Shown: positions 31,824-39,745, counted from the stretch's first letter. The stretch: DNA of 39,793 bases from an uncultured Collinsella sp. (GCA_902482035.1 CABSYW010000025.1:1-39793), one strand, 5' to 3'. Numbers and translations: made by a program. The notes: generated by a model from the sequence alone, not told the origin.

Positions 31824-32996
31824 ATGGATATCAACGCACGCAACATAGCAACACACTCCGCGGATGCACCGGCAACGGCAGAGCCCACCCCCGTCGTGGG
31901 CCGTTTTGCCCCGTCACCCTCGGGCCGCATGCACCTGGGCAACGTATTCAGCTGCCTGTGCTCGTGGCTTTCGGCCCGCAGCCAGGGCGGCAGCATCGTG
32001 TTGCGCATCGAGGACCTAGACGATCGCTGCAAGCGCCCGGAACTTGCCGCTCAACTGATTGACGACCTGGCCTGGCTAGGGCTTGAGTGGGACGAAGGCC
32101 CCTACTACCAGCACGATCGCCTTGACCTGTACGAGAGCGCCTTGCACCAGCTACAAGACGCCGGCCTCACCTATCCCTGCTTTTGCACGCGCGCCGAGCT
32201 CCACGCCGCGAGCGCGCCGCATGCCAGCGACGGCACGCCCATCTACCGCGGCGCCTGCAGAGGCCTTTCTGCCGAGGAGGTTACCCGTCGCAGCATCCTG
32301 CGCGCTCCGGCCACGCGCCTGCGCGTGCCTGCCGTCGACGACCTCGCAGACGATGTGATCGAATTCGTGGACCGCACGTATGGTGCCCAATGTGAGGCGC
32401 TCGCCACCGAGTGCGGCGACTTTTTGGTGCGCCGCAGCGATGGTGTTTTTGCCTATCAGCTGGCCGTGGTGGTCGACGACGCTGCCATGGGCGTCACCGA
32501 GGTCGTGCGCGGATGCGATCTGCTGGGCTCCACGCCCCGCCAAATCTACCTGCAGCATCTGCTGGGACTGCCCACACCGCGCTACGCACATATTCCGCTG
32601 CTCATGTCACCGGACGGCCGCCGCCTATCCAAGCGAGACCGCGATCTGGACCTGGGCGAGCTACGCGCACGCTTTGGCACGCCCGGGGCGCTGCTGGGAT
32701 GGCTCGCCGGGCAAACAGGCATCGCGCCAGACACCACGCCGCGCTCTGCCGAACAGCTGGTCGAGCACTTTAGCTGGGACGTCATCCGCGCACACCGGGA
32801 GAACATCGTTATGGATGAAAGGACAGGCATGCAACAGACGGCAACTCGCCCTGACGACCACCTCGATAGCGACATTGCCAAAGCATCAACAACTCATCTT
32901 TCACCAGAGGGGTTCGATGCGTTTTGCGAAATACTTGACTCCCCCACGCCAGAAGCTACGAAAACGTTACTCGAGCGCAAGTCAGCTTGGGAGTAA
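31824..32996 (+). CDS. gluQ: Glutamyl-Q tRNA(Asp) synthetase-like protein with foreign C-terminus
   Basis: Resembles GluQ-RS, which charges glutamate onto queuosine of tRNA(Asp). After a ~22-residue N-terminal extension come RFAPSPSGRMHLGN (HIGH-type HLGN at 37-40), IEDLDDR, the zinc-binding CFCTRAEL ... YRGACRG, and KMSKS-like RRLSKRDRDLDL. The anticodon-binding domain of true GluRS is absent, as in GluQ. GluQ proteins are about 290-310 residues; homology appears to end near residue 332 (ENIVMDE). The last ~55 residues resemble the C-terminus of DUF1778 (TacA-type) antitoxins (HLSPEGFDAFCEILDSPTPE) and are visibly more AT-rich. It probably begins on a leaderless mRNA. The fused ORF may be real or may hide a separate start at 32829. 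Confidence 0.88.
   Translation: MDINARNIATHSADAPATAEPTPVVGRFAPSPSGRMHLGNVFSCLCSWLSARSQGGSIVLRIEDLDDRCKRPELAAQLIDDLAWLGLEWDEGPYYQHDRLDLYESALHQLQDAGLTYPCFCTRAELHAASAPHASDGTPIYRGACRGLSAEEVTRRSILRAPATRLRVPAVDDLADDVIEFVDRTYGAQCEALATECGDFLVRRSDGVFAYQLAVVVDDAAMGVTEVVRGCDLLGSTPRQIYLQHLLGLPTPRYAHIPLLMSPDGRRLSKRDRDLDLGELRARFGTPGALLGWLAGQTGIAPDTTPRSAEQLVEHFSWDVIRAHRENIVMDERTGMQQTATRPDDHLDSDIAKASTTHLSPEGFDAFCEILDSPTPEATKTLLERKSAWE
32829..32996 (+). pseudogene. DUF1778 (TacA-like) antitoxin C-terminal remnant, in frame with gluQ
   Basis: The ATG at 32829 has GAAAGGA 5 nt upstream and opens a 55-residue frame identical to the gluQ C-terminus. Its second half (LSPEGFDAFCEILDS, ending LLERKSAWE) has the pattern of the toxin-binding tail of DUF1778 antitoxins paired with GNAT toxins. 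The ribbon-helix-helix N-terminal half is missing, and no GNAT toxin follows; the next gene is a convergent phosphoesterase. It is most simply a relic of a toxin-antitoxin locus, perhaps still translated by itself. Confidence 0.5.
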
Positions 32997-33048
32997 ATCC
33001 CTTAGCGAATCGGTTTTGGTTCGCTACGAAGCTCATGCGTCCGCACCC

Positions 33049-33774
33049 CTACGCAACATCCCAGGGCTGGAGTTCGTCGCCTAGGCGAACGATGCAGTCG
33101 TAGAGCACGGTATGGCGCTCGGCCGGGTTGGCATCTCGATGAAAATGCCCGTAGTACCAGCGCTTGTAGTCCAAGCGGTCTTCCAGCTCATCGAAAAATG
33201 CCGTAAGCCGATCAACGGCGGGGCAATTCCAGCCGGGCGCCGGATAGAGCGTGGGCGAAAGCATGCGCGTAGAGCAGGTGTGGGTGATTACGTAGTCGAC
33301 CTTCCAACCCACGCTGCCGAGCTTTGCCCGTGCCTCCTCAAAGTTGCGCTCGTCCGGCAACTCCTGCGGCCACCAGCTGGAATACGGAATGCGGTATTCC
33401 TTGTCCACGCTCGTGGCGCCGCCCATGGTAAGGATCGTTGAGCCGTCGAGTTCAAAAACCTCGCCGCGCGTCAGGCGCCGTATGGGAGAGGTATCCGACA
33501 GGCGCTGCGTCAGCCCACCGTGCCACAGCTCCATGGGACGCTCCGCCCAGTGATCGAAGCGCTCGTGGTTGCCGTCGACGAACAGCACGGTATAGGGGCG
33601 CGACTCCAGCCAGGCGATATCGGTGCACTCCTCGGCAGAAAAATCCCAGGGAAAGCCAAAGTCGCCGGCGACGATGAGATAGTCGTCACTCGTCAGACTA
33701 TCCCCAAGATCCCAGTCGCGCAGCTTTTGTATGTCGACCCCACCGTGAATGTCACCCGTCACATAGACCGTCAT
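33049..33774 (-). CDS. Calcineurin-like metallophosphoesterase
   Basis: A 241-residue binuclear metal phosphatase. All family motifs are present: D8 and H10 in TGDIHGG, D38 in VAGDFGFPWD, N69-H70 in VDGNHERFD, the His of YVITHTCSTRM, and GHFHRD near the end. The substrate is unknown; such small enzymes act on phosphoproteins, nucleotides or cyclic nucleotides. The ATG at 33774 begins the first strand directly (MTVYVTGDIHG); the longer frame from 33810 has no better SD. It is convergent with gluQ with a 52-nt gap, and stands at the edge of the AT-rich island that follows. Confidence 0.9.
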   Translation of the reverse strand: MTVYVTGDIHGGVDIQKLRDWDLGDSLTSDDYLIVAGDFGFPWDFSAEECTDIAWLESRPYTVLFVDGNHERFDHWAERPMELWHGGLTQRLSDTSPIRRLTRGEVFELDGSTILTMGGATSVDKEYRIPYSSWWPQELPDERNFEEARAKLGSVGWKVDYVITHTCSTRMLSPTLYPAPGWNCPAVDRLTAFFDELEDRLDYKRWYYGHFHRDANPAERHTVLYDCIVRLGDELQPWDVA

Positions 33775-33859
33775 CGAATCACCACTTCCCTGTAAGTCGC
33801 TAGCCCACATTCCGCACGATCACTAAGCCAACCGTTCCAGCCCTTCCATCCCTTAGGGC

Positions 33860-34099
33860 TTACCCTTCGTTCTTCCATCCAAACGGGTCAAGCACCCAAA
33901 AAACCAGATCGAGCACGCCGCCGGTCATCATGGCGCCGGCAAGGGCCATGCAAACGTGCAGAGAGCTGGCACTTCGAAGCACGTCGAATGGCCCCCGAAC
34001 AGCCAGCAGCGCGACCGCTGCGCCGGCAAGGCACAGCGCGAGGCACGGCCCCGCGTCCTTGCCGCACTTCTTTGCGAGATGCTTGGTTTTGTCACTCAT
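33860..34099 (-). CDS. Small two-helix membrane protein (79 aa)
   Basis: I do not recognise it. A short basic N-terminus (MSDKTKHLAKKCGKD) precedes two hydrophobic segments (GPCLALCLAGAAVALLAV and VCMALAGAMMTGGVLDLVFW) and a short tail DPFGWKNEG. The start is the ATG at 34099, 10 nt after AAGGAG; the TTG at 34102 with 7-nt spacing is equally possible. It precedes the phosphoesterase gene on the same strand by 85 nt and could share its transcript. Confidence 0.65.
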   Translation of the reverse strand: MSDKTKHLAKKCGKDAGPCLALCLAGAAVALLAVRGPFDVLRSASSLHVCMALAGAMMTGGVLDLVFWVLDPFGWKNEG

Positions 34100-34214
34100 C
34101 AATATCGAACTCCTTAGAGGGTCGTTGCTTGAATTCGCGCCGCCGCGGCAGAGCAGGACGGCAGGTTAAGTGTCACATGCCGTGCGGACACAAATGCCGA
34201 TCGCCGTCACTTGC

Positions 34215-34361
34215 CTACCGTTCACAAAAAGCAGTCCGATTTATTTCCCCGAGGATCTTGATCTCTTCCTCGGTCAGTGAGATCCTTCGATCAAGCTTCC
34301 TGGATAGGGGCTGGAAGATGAGACGGATGTCTCTAGGCACAACACCATAACGCCCGATCAC
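34215..34361 (-). pseudogene. Short relic reading frame (48 codons)
   Basis: From a GTG at 34361 the frame reads VIGRYGVVPRDIRLIFQPLS and continues with a charged helical end, RRISLTEEEIKILGEI. Upstream of an in-frame TAG (34376-34378) the same frame goes on as KGASLTKKLVSQL for about a dozen codons. This looks like the end of a decayed gene with an internal stop. No family recognised. It overlaps the structured region before the AIPR-like gene, so it may instead be chance. Confidence 0.3.
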
Positions 34362-34369
34362 CGTTATGG
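34345..34369. other. Hairpin upstream of the AIPR-like gene
   Basis: CCATAACG (34345-34352) / CGTTATGG (34362-34369) around CCCGATCAC. It directly precedes a compact terminator and forms part of the leader described next. Confidence 0.5.
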
Positions 34370-34475
34370 CTTTCGTCTAGAGCTGGGAGACCAGCTTTTT
34401 TGTTAGCGATGCTCCCTTTCAATCTCCAGCACTCCAAGAGCGCAGGCCTGTTGTTTTGACTACTTTAGACGAAAG
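34370..34475 (+). promoter_or_regulatory. Long-range inverted repeat covering the ribosome-binding site of the AIPR-like gene
   Basis: CTTTCGTCTA (34370-34379) is perfectly complementary to TAGACGAAAG (34466-34475). The right arm overlaps the Shine-Dalgarno GAAAGGG (34471-34477), and the terminator hairpin lies between the arms. If transcribed together, the left arm could hide the ribosome-binding site. It could also be a pair of protein-binding sites. Confidence 0.45.
34381..34401 (+). terminator. Compact intrinsic terminator within the AIPR-like gene leader
   Basis: AGCTGG-GAGA-CCAGCT followed by T6. It lies 84 nt before the AIPR-like start codon and has no plus-strand gene upstream, so it would stop either a small RNA or the leader of the AIPR-like mRNA. 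Confidence 0.6.
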
Positions 34476-34484
34476 GGTTTCGCT

Positions 34485-35894
34485 ATGAGCACCGACATTA
34501 TTGTTCGATTTACCGACAGCTACGTGCAAAAGCTTGGGGATATAAAAAAGGTCGTCGGCTTGATGTCCCCCAAATCTCTTATCCAAATAATTGATACGCT
34601 CGACCTCGATGCCAACCCTCGCAACTCTCGCTTGGGATCGGTAACCGATGCCATTCAGGCCTCTATCCGCGCGGATGAACTTTCCCCTGCGCAGAAACTA
34701 TTCCCTTTTAAGTCAAAGGGAATTTTGCTCGCATCTTCGAGCTATGAGCCCCTTGAGCGTGGACGTTATCGTTTGAGCTTCACTCCCCACGATGAGGTCG
34801 AGGGGATTCTCGACGGCGGACATAACACCCTCGCCATCGGCAGCTACATTCTCAGTGAAGCAGAACTTGCGCTCGGTAATCGACCCCCCAAAAAGAGCGA
34901 AGTTTCAATCTGGGACTCATTCAAACAGACATGGACAATTCGTCGAGCCGACATTGAAGAATACCTGTCGCTCCTCCGTGAAGACAAAACAGCCCTCAAA
35001 GAGCAAGGCATAAGCACTCTCAACTTCTCGATTCCCGTTGAATTGCTCGTTCCCACCGACCCCAGCGATGCGCTCTGCGTTGAAAACTTCCGCACGTCGC
35101 TTTTAGAAATCTGCGATGCCCGCAACAATAACGCCCAGCTCACACAGGGCACCAAAGGCAATCAGGAAGGTCTTTTTGATTCCTTTAAAGCCCTCTTTGT
35201 CGAAAAGTACCCTGAATTTGCAGGCAACATCAGCTGGAAGACTAACGACGGCAAGCCCATTGAATCAAGAAAGCTTGTCGCGCTCTCCTGGATCCCGCTA
35301 TCGCTCATCTCAAGTACCGTCACCTCTGGCGATATCGAAGCGCCGCAACCTCCTCTAGTCTATAGCGGTAAGGAAAAATGCCAGGAGAAGTTTTTGCAAC
35401 TGATGAGAGATGATCGAGTAACCAGAGCCTCTGGCTCGGCGCGCCGCGAACTCAAGAATCCGCAAGTTCTTAGCGCACTCAAAGTGGCTACGGACCTCCC
35501 CGGTCTATACGATGAAATCTATTCGCGCTTCCCCAAGTACTACAACAAAACCGGAAGCTACGGAAAAATCGGCGCCGTCAAGAGCCTTAAAAACAGTCGT
35601 GATGAATACCGAACCCCCTTCTTTAAAAACGAGGCTGGTAACCCTGTACCCGAGGGCTTTATCTACCCCCTAGTCTGCGGCCTCCGTGCATTGATGGAAG
35701 CAGATGATCAGGGGAAGGTGTATTGGAAAACCGATCCTCACAAGTTTCTCGATAGCCCCGCATTTGAAAACGTCGTTGCCCAGTACAGCGGCGTCATCCA
35801 ACAATCAGATTACGATCCGCAAAAGGTCGGCAAAGGCGCTATGAGCTACACCGCCGCAGAGAACTCCATGAAGCTCGCAGTTCTTATGGGCTAG
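34485..35894 (+). CDS. AIPR-like abortive infection / phage resistance protein
   Basis: A 469-residue soluble protein. The order of motifs matches the AIPR family: NPRNSR at 44-49 followed by a helix ending IQASI, FKSKGILLASSSYE at 75-88 (the NNGI-type strand), EGILDGGHNTLAI at 106-118 (the N/DGGQT-type motif), PVELLVP at 184-190, and CDARNNNAQLT at 210-220. AIPR proteins are linked to abortive infection and lie in restriction/defence islands; their activity is not established. GAAAGGG lies 7 nt before the ATG. The gene is clearly more AT-rich than the core genes around it, indicating transfer. It is convergent with an HNH nuclease gene. The family call rests on motif reading only. Confidence 0.65.
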   Translation: MSTDIIVRFTDSYVQKLGDIKKVVGLMSPKSLIQIIDTLDLDANPRNSRLGSVTDAIQASIRADELSPAQKLFPFKSKGILLASSSYEPLERGRYRLSFTPHDEVEGILDGGHNTLAIGSYILSEAELALGNRPPKKSEVSIWDSFKQTWTIRRADIEEYLSLLREDKTALKEQGISTLNFSIPVELLVPTDPSDALCVENFRTSLLEICDARNNNAQLTQGTKGNQEGLFDSFKALFVEKYPEFAGNISWKTNDGKPIESRKLVALSWIPLSLISSTVTSGDIEAPQPPLVYSGKEKCQEKFLQLMRDDRVTRASGSARRELKNPQVLSALKVATDLPGLYDEIYSRFPKYYNKTGSYGKIGAVKSLKNSRDEYRTPFFKNEAGNPVPEGFIYPLVCGLRALMEADDQGKVYWKTDPHKFLDSPAFENVVAQYSGVIQQSDYDPQKVGKGAMSYTAAENSMKLAVLMG

Positions 35895-35967
35895 CGGCCT
35901 TGAAGGAGCGCCATATAGGCAAACGGAAGTGTCGAGCAGAAAGGCACCCTCCTTCATATTTAATCGA

Positions 35968-36001
35968 GCGGACAGCACTTTAGCACTTGAGTGCTGCCCG
36001 C
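35968..36001. terminator. Hairpin between the convergent AIPR-like and HNH genes
   Basis: GCGGACAGCACT / AGTGCTGCCCGC pair with one mismatch around a 10-base loop, without a T run. It is the likely end point for one or both transcripts. Confidence 0.45.
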
Positions 36002-36061
36002 CTGGTTCGCCGAACAAACTTAAACTGCATCGGCACAACGCATCGTTCCGATATATATTTT

Positions 36062-36856
36062 TTAGCCCTTAAACACCATATCGTTGTGATATTCAATAAA
36101 CTCCGCCCTAAGACTTGATTGTTTGGGCAGTGTAATTCGCTCACCGTTATAACGCCATAGGTACTCATCTTCGGGCGCCTCGTGCCCAACCATGCTAGAC
36201 ACTATAATCTTCAAATCCTTCGTTATGGTTATAAGCCCTTGGTCAAATGCCCTATCGTGAAGAGCATTCAAAAGCAATCCGTTGTCTGGCGCAAGCCTCT
36301 CAGTTTTGGGATCGGACGCCTTCCATGGCTTGATGTGGCTTGCTACCAGTAATTTCTGATTCGATAGACCCGTTAAACAGCAATGCGAGTTGTAATTAAC
36401 GAGCAATGTATTACGAAAGAACTGCTGATTAACGCGGGTTGAGATAATCACATCACGATCTCGTCCTTCCGGCAAGCTAGCTCCAATTGCGTCTTGCAGA
36501 TCGTCGCTCATCACATCGCCCGAATCAAGTTGATCAAGCTGGCCAAAGAAAGCATCAGCCGCTTCCTCAATCAACTCGTCGCCACCCGATGAGTACTCCG
36601 CCCATACCATCTTGTCCATCTTGCTGGCATTAACCATTCCCACCTTGCCGCGCGCACGACGTCGTTCATCAAACGAAGCGAGGTTCCATATCTTCAAGGA
36701 AACCGCTGCCGGCGTTCTACCGATGGCGCGAGCTAACGTCTGCACGTCCTCACCTTTGTCATCAATCAACCTTGCCGGCAGAGCAAGGTACAAAAACAAC
36801 GCCGCCAGGGTTTCTTCCCTCGACCAGTTTTTTCTTCGCTCCGCCATATCGACCAT
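36062..36856 (-). CDS. HNH endonuclease with N-terminal DNA-binding-like region
   Basis: A 264-residue predicted DNA nuclease. The C-terminal half has the HNH pattern of the PF13391-type family: CCLTGLSNQKLLVASHIKPW (H174), N192 in APDNGLLLNALH, and H200, then DRAFDQGLI. The N-terminal ~70 residues (WSREETLAALFLYL ... IGRTPAAVSLKIWNL) look like a Myb/SANT- or HTH-type fold that reads DNA. Such proteins are often found as stand-alone restriction or defence nucleases. Start ambiguous: ATG 36856 or 36847, both with weak SD. AT-rich like the AIPR-like gene, and convergent with it. Confidence 0.85.
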   Translation of the reverse strand: MVDMAERRKNWSREETLAALFLYLALPARLIDDKGEDVQTLARAIGRTPAAVSLKIWNLASFDERRRARGKVGMVNASKMDKMVWAEYSSGGDELIEEAADAFFGQLDQLDSGDVMSDDLQDAIGASLPEGRDRDVIISTRVNQQFFRNTLLVNYNSHCCLTGLSNQKLLVASHIKPWKASDPKTERLAPDNGLLLNALHDRAFDQGLITITKDLKIIVSSMVGHEAPEDEYLWRYNGERITLPKQSSLRAEFIEYHNDMVFKG

Positions 36857-36965
36857 CTCGCCTGCACGTCATTTGCCCAGCGAGACCAAGATAACCCAAA
36901 GTACCCGATTCAAAACTGTCCCGGACGATTCCCCGCGCCACCCAAAAACTCATCCAACATTAATC

Positions 36966-36993
36966 TTGGCTCAAGAATCGCTTAATCTATAAC
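36966..36993 (+). promoter_or_regulatory. Predicted promoter of the DUF4342 gene and two-component operon
   Basis: -35 TTGGCT (36966-36971) and -10 TATAAC (36988-36993) with a 16-bp spacer. A second TATAGA at 37001 is an alternative -10. It lies in the 256-nt gap between the HNH gene and the DUF4342 gene, where GC content rises back to core level after 37010. Confidence 0.5.
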
Positions 36994-37112
36994 CTGCACT
37001 ATAGAGTTCGACCAAGGGCGGGGCGGCGCCGCGCAACGCAGGCCGCCGAACGCAACGCTCGCGCCCGGGCAGATCGCCCGGCGTCGCGCCCATCGAACGA
37101 AAGGAACAGGTC

Positions 37113-37655
37113 ATGGACGACCTCGAAAAAGTTGAAACCATCCGCACCAAGTGCAACGTGAGCTACACCGATGCCAAGGCCGCGCTCGACGCCGCCGACG
37201 GCAACGTCTTGGATGCCATCATTTGGCTCGAGTCGCAGGGCAAGACCCAGACCACGTCGGCGCACGCCGCCACCGAGTCCGCGCCAGTCGATGAGCCCTC
37301 AGCCGAGATGGTCGCCGCGCAGGCCGCCTACGAGAAGTCGAGCGAAAAGACCGACTTCTCCAAGAAGATGGACAGCGTGTGGGAGTACCTCAAAAAGCTC
37401 TTCCGCCTGAGCCTGGACACCAAGTTTATCGCCACGCGCCGCGACGCGATCATCCTCAACATTCCCATCCTGATCCCCATCGTCGCGCTGTTTGCCTGGG
37501 GCGCCACGATATGGCTGATGCTGATTGGCCTGTTCTTTGGCATGCGTTACCGCATCGATAGCGACGGCGACGTACCCGGCAGCATCAACAACCTTATGAA
37601 TCACGCTGCCGATGCCGCGGACGACATCAAGCAAAATCTCAACGACGACAAGTAA
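37113..37655 (+). CDS. UBA-like (TS-N) domain protein with DUF4342 membrane region
   Basis: A 180-residue protein. Residues 1-42 (VETIRTKCNVSYTDAKAALDAADGNVLDAIIWLE) form a UBA/TS-N-type three-helix domain like that of elongation factor Ts. A low-complexity linker follows, then an amphipathic part, then two hydrophobic segments at about 115-150 (ILNIPILIPIVALFAWGATI, WLMLIGLFFGMRYRI) as in DUF4342 proteins. The role is unknown. AAAGGAAC lies just before the ATG. It ends 18 nt before a response regulator gene and is probably the first gene of that operon, suggesting a link to the signal-transduction pair. Confidence 0.85.
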   Translation: MDDLEKVETIRTKCNVSYTDAKAALDAADGNVLDAIIWLESQGKTQTTSAHAATESAPVDEPSAEMVAAQAAYEKSSEKTDFSKKMDSVWEYLKKLFRLSLDTKFIATRRDAIILNIPILIPIVALFAWGATIWLMLIGLFFGMRYRIDSDGDVPGSINNLMNHAADAADDIKQNLNDDK

Positions 37656-37673
37656 TCTCAGACGGGGGCACGC

Positions 37674-38444
37674 ATGGCACGGATCCTGATCGTAGAGGAC
37701 GAGGAGAAAATCGCCCGCTTTGTGACGCTCGAGCTGGAGCACGAGGGCTACCAGGTGGAGCACGCCGCCGACGGCCGCACCGCCGTGGACCTGGCGCTGG
37801 AGCGCAACTACGATCTGATTCTGCTCGATGTGCTGTTGCCGCAGCTCAACGGCATGGAGGTGCTGCGACGCGTCCGCAAGCACAAGGATGTACCGGTGAT
37901 CATGGTCACCGCGCGCGATGCCGTGATGGACAAGGTGGCCGGGCTCGATGCCGGCGCCGACGATTACCTGACCAAGCCGTTTGCGATTGAGGAGCTGTTC
38001 GCACGGATCCGCGTGGCGTTGAAGCGCTCGGAGGCCGTGCGGGCGGCTTCGGGCGTTGGCGGCGTTGGGGCCGGGACGGGCGCTACGGGCGCCGCTGCGA
38101 TACCCCCGGCTGGCGACTCGACCCAGGCATCCGCCTTGCCCTCCCCCGCCACGCTCGCCGTGGGCTCGGTCGTACTCGATCCCGACCGCCGCGAAGTCAC
38201 GGTCGGCGGCTCGCCCATCGTGCTGACTGCCCGCGAGTTCGATGTCCTCGCCCTGCTTATGGCGCATGCCGAGACCGTGCTCACGCGCGAGCGCATCGCG
38301 CACGAAGCGCTGGGCTACGAATACGTGGGCGACACCAACAACGTCGACGTGCACATCGCGCACCTGCGTGCCAAGATCGAAGACGCCGGCGGCGCCCGCA
38401 TCATCCAAACCGTGCGCGGGGTGGGCTATGTCTGCCGTGCGTAA
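37674..38444 (+). CDS. OmpR-family response regulator
   Basis: A 256-residue regulator. The receiver has VEDEEKI, phosphorylated D52 in LILLDVLLPQLNG, the Thr of IMVTARD and the Lys of LTKPFAIEEL. A Gly/Ala/Pro-rich linker of about 40 residues (around 123-160) is longer than usual. The C-terminal winged helix has LTAREFDVLALLMAHAETVLTRERI and NVDVHIAHLRAKIED...IQTVRGVGYVCRA. It resembles ArlR- and CiaR-type regulators. Its stop overlaps the downstream kinase start by 17 nt, so the two are translationally coupled. Confidence 0.95.
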   Translation: MARILIVEDEEKIARFVTLELEHEGYQVEHAADGRTAVDLALERNYDLILLDVLLPQLNGMEVLRRVRKHKDVPVIMVTARDAVMDKVAGLDAGADDYLTKPFAIEELFARIRVALKRSEAVRAASGVGGVGAGTGATGAAAIPPAGDSTQASALPSPATLAVGSVVLDPDRREVTVGGSPIVLTAREFDVLALLMAHAETVLTRERIAHEALGYEYVGDTNNVDVHIAHLRAKIEDAGGARIIQTVRGVGYVCRA

Positions 38445-39723
38445 CGCCGAGGCCAAGCGCGTCACATCCATCGCCCGCGCCATCAACTGGAGCTATATGT
38501 GGCGCCGCTTGATGAGCTACGTCTGGCTCGATCTGCTGCTGATGGTGATTGCGGCGGCGATCCTCGTCTATGGATACAACCAGATGCTGCCCGACGGCGC
38601 GTTTACCGCAGGATGGATCCCCGGCGTCGCCGTTCACGGCATGTCGCTGGCGCCTGCGCGCGGCTGGGACCTGGCAACGCTCACCTATACCGTCGAGCTT
38701 GCGCGTACCACCAAGACTTTCCCCCTCGCGCAGGACCTCGTCGCGCTATGGCCTCTCTACCTTGTCGTTGTGGGTTGGCAGGTCATCAGCGTGCTCGACA
38801 TGCTCGGCGGCGCCCGTCGCGTGCGCCGCACCATGGCACCGCTCAACGACCTGGCCTTGCGCGTGGACGAGCTCGGCCGTATGCAGCTCTCCGGCGGCAA
38901 GATGGAAACACTGGAGCAGGCCATCGAGCGCGCAAGCGTCGACTCGCCGAGCGTCACTACCGGCGACGCCGACCTGGCAAGCATCGAGGTTGCACTCAAC
39001 CGCCTACTGCGCCAGATGCAAGAGGCCAAACTGCAGCAAATGCGCTTTGTCAACGATGCGAGCCACGAGCTGCGCACGCCCATCGCGGTGATTCAGGGCT
39101 ACGTAAACATGCTCGATCGCTGGGGCAAAGACGACCCGGACGTGCTGGCAGAATCTATCGCGTCCCTCAAGGCCGAAAGCGAGCACATGCAAGAGCTCGT
39201 GGAGCAGCTGCTGTTTTTGGCGCGCGGCGATGCCGGGCGCACGGTCCTGCGGCGCGCAAATACCAACCTTGCCGCACTGGTCGACGAGGTATGCGAGGAA
39301 TCGCAGATGATCGATACCGAGCACACGTATCGGCTGGCCTTTGACGCTGCGCTTGTCAGCGACCCGCGCTGCGACGCGCCCGTCGACGTGGCGCTCGTGA
39401 AGCAGGCTCTGCGCGTGATCGTGCAAAACGCCGCCAAGTACTCGGATGCGGGAACGACCGTCACATTTGGCGTAGCGCCGGATGCGGGCGCGGGCACGAT
39501 CGACATAAGCGTTGAGGACGAGGGCATCGGCATGAACCAGGAATCCGCAGCTCACGCGTTTGAACGGTTCTACCGCGCCGACAATGCACGCGATGCCGGC
39601 GCACAGGGCTCGGGTCTGGGGCTTGCCATTGCCAAGTGGATCGTCGATAGCCATGGCGGCGTCATTGGCGTGACCTCAGTCGAGGGCGTCGGCAGCCGCT
39701 TTACGATTCGCCTGCCGCGCTAG
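38428..39723 (+). CDS. Sensor histidine kinase (ArlS/EnvZ type)
   Basis: A 431-residue membrane kinase. Helices at about 32-49 and 105-124 flank a ~55-residue extracellular sensor. A HAMP-like linker follows, then the phospho-acceptor H213 in NDASHELRTPIAVIQGY, N box QNAAKYSDAG, G1 VEDEGIGMN, F box FERFYRADNA and G2 GSGLGLAIAKWIVDSHGG. The ATG at 38428 lies inside the regulator's last codons and gives the natural N-terminus; the longer frame (from 38242) only reads the regulator out of frame. It pairs with the upstream regulator; the signal is unknown. Confidence 0.94.
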   Translation: MSAVRNAEAKRVTSIARAINWSYMWRRLMSYVWLDLLLMVIAAAILVYGYNQMLPDGAFTAGWIPGVAVHGMSLAPARGWDLATLTYTVELARTTKTFPLAQDLVALWPLYLVVVGWQVISVLDMLGGARRVRRTMAPLNDLALRVDELGRMQLSGGKMETLEQAIERASVDSPSVTTGDADLASIEVALNRLLRQMQEAKLQQMRFVNDASHELRTPIAVIQGYVNMLDRWGKDDPDVLAESIASLKAESEHMQELVEQLLFLARGDAGRTVLRRANTNLAALVDEVCEESQMIDTEHTYRLAFDAALVSDPRCDAPVDVALVKQALRVIVQNAAKYSDAGTTVTFGVAPDAGAGTIDISVEDEGIGMNQESAAHAFERFYRADNARDAGAQGSGLGLAIAKWIVDSHGGVIGVTSVEGVGSRFTIRLPR

Positions 39724-39745
39724 GAAGCCCCTCGGCATAAATCAG

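Noticed and set aside
32380..33084. 234-codon frame over the gluQ 3' half, as a possible lost toxin after the antitoxin remnant
   Set aside because: The part past the gluQ stop (about 30 codons) has no GNAT motif and runs into the convergent phosphoesterase gene.
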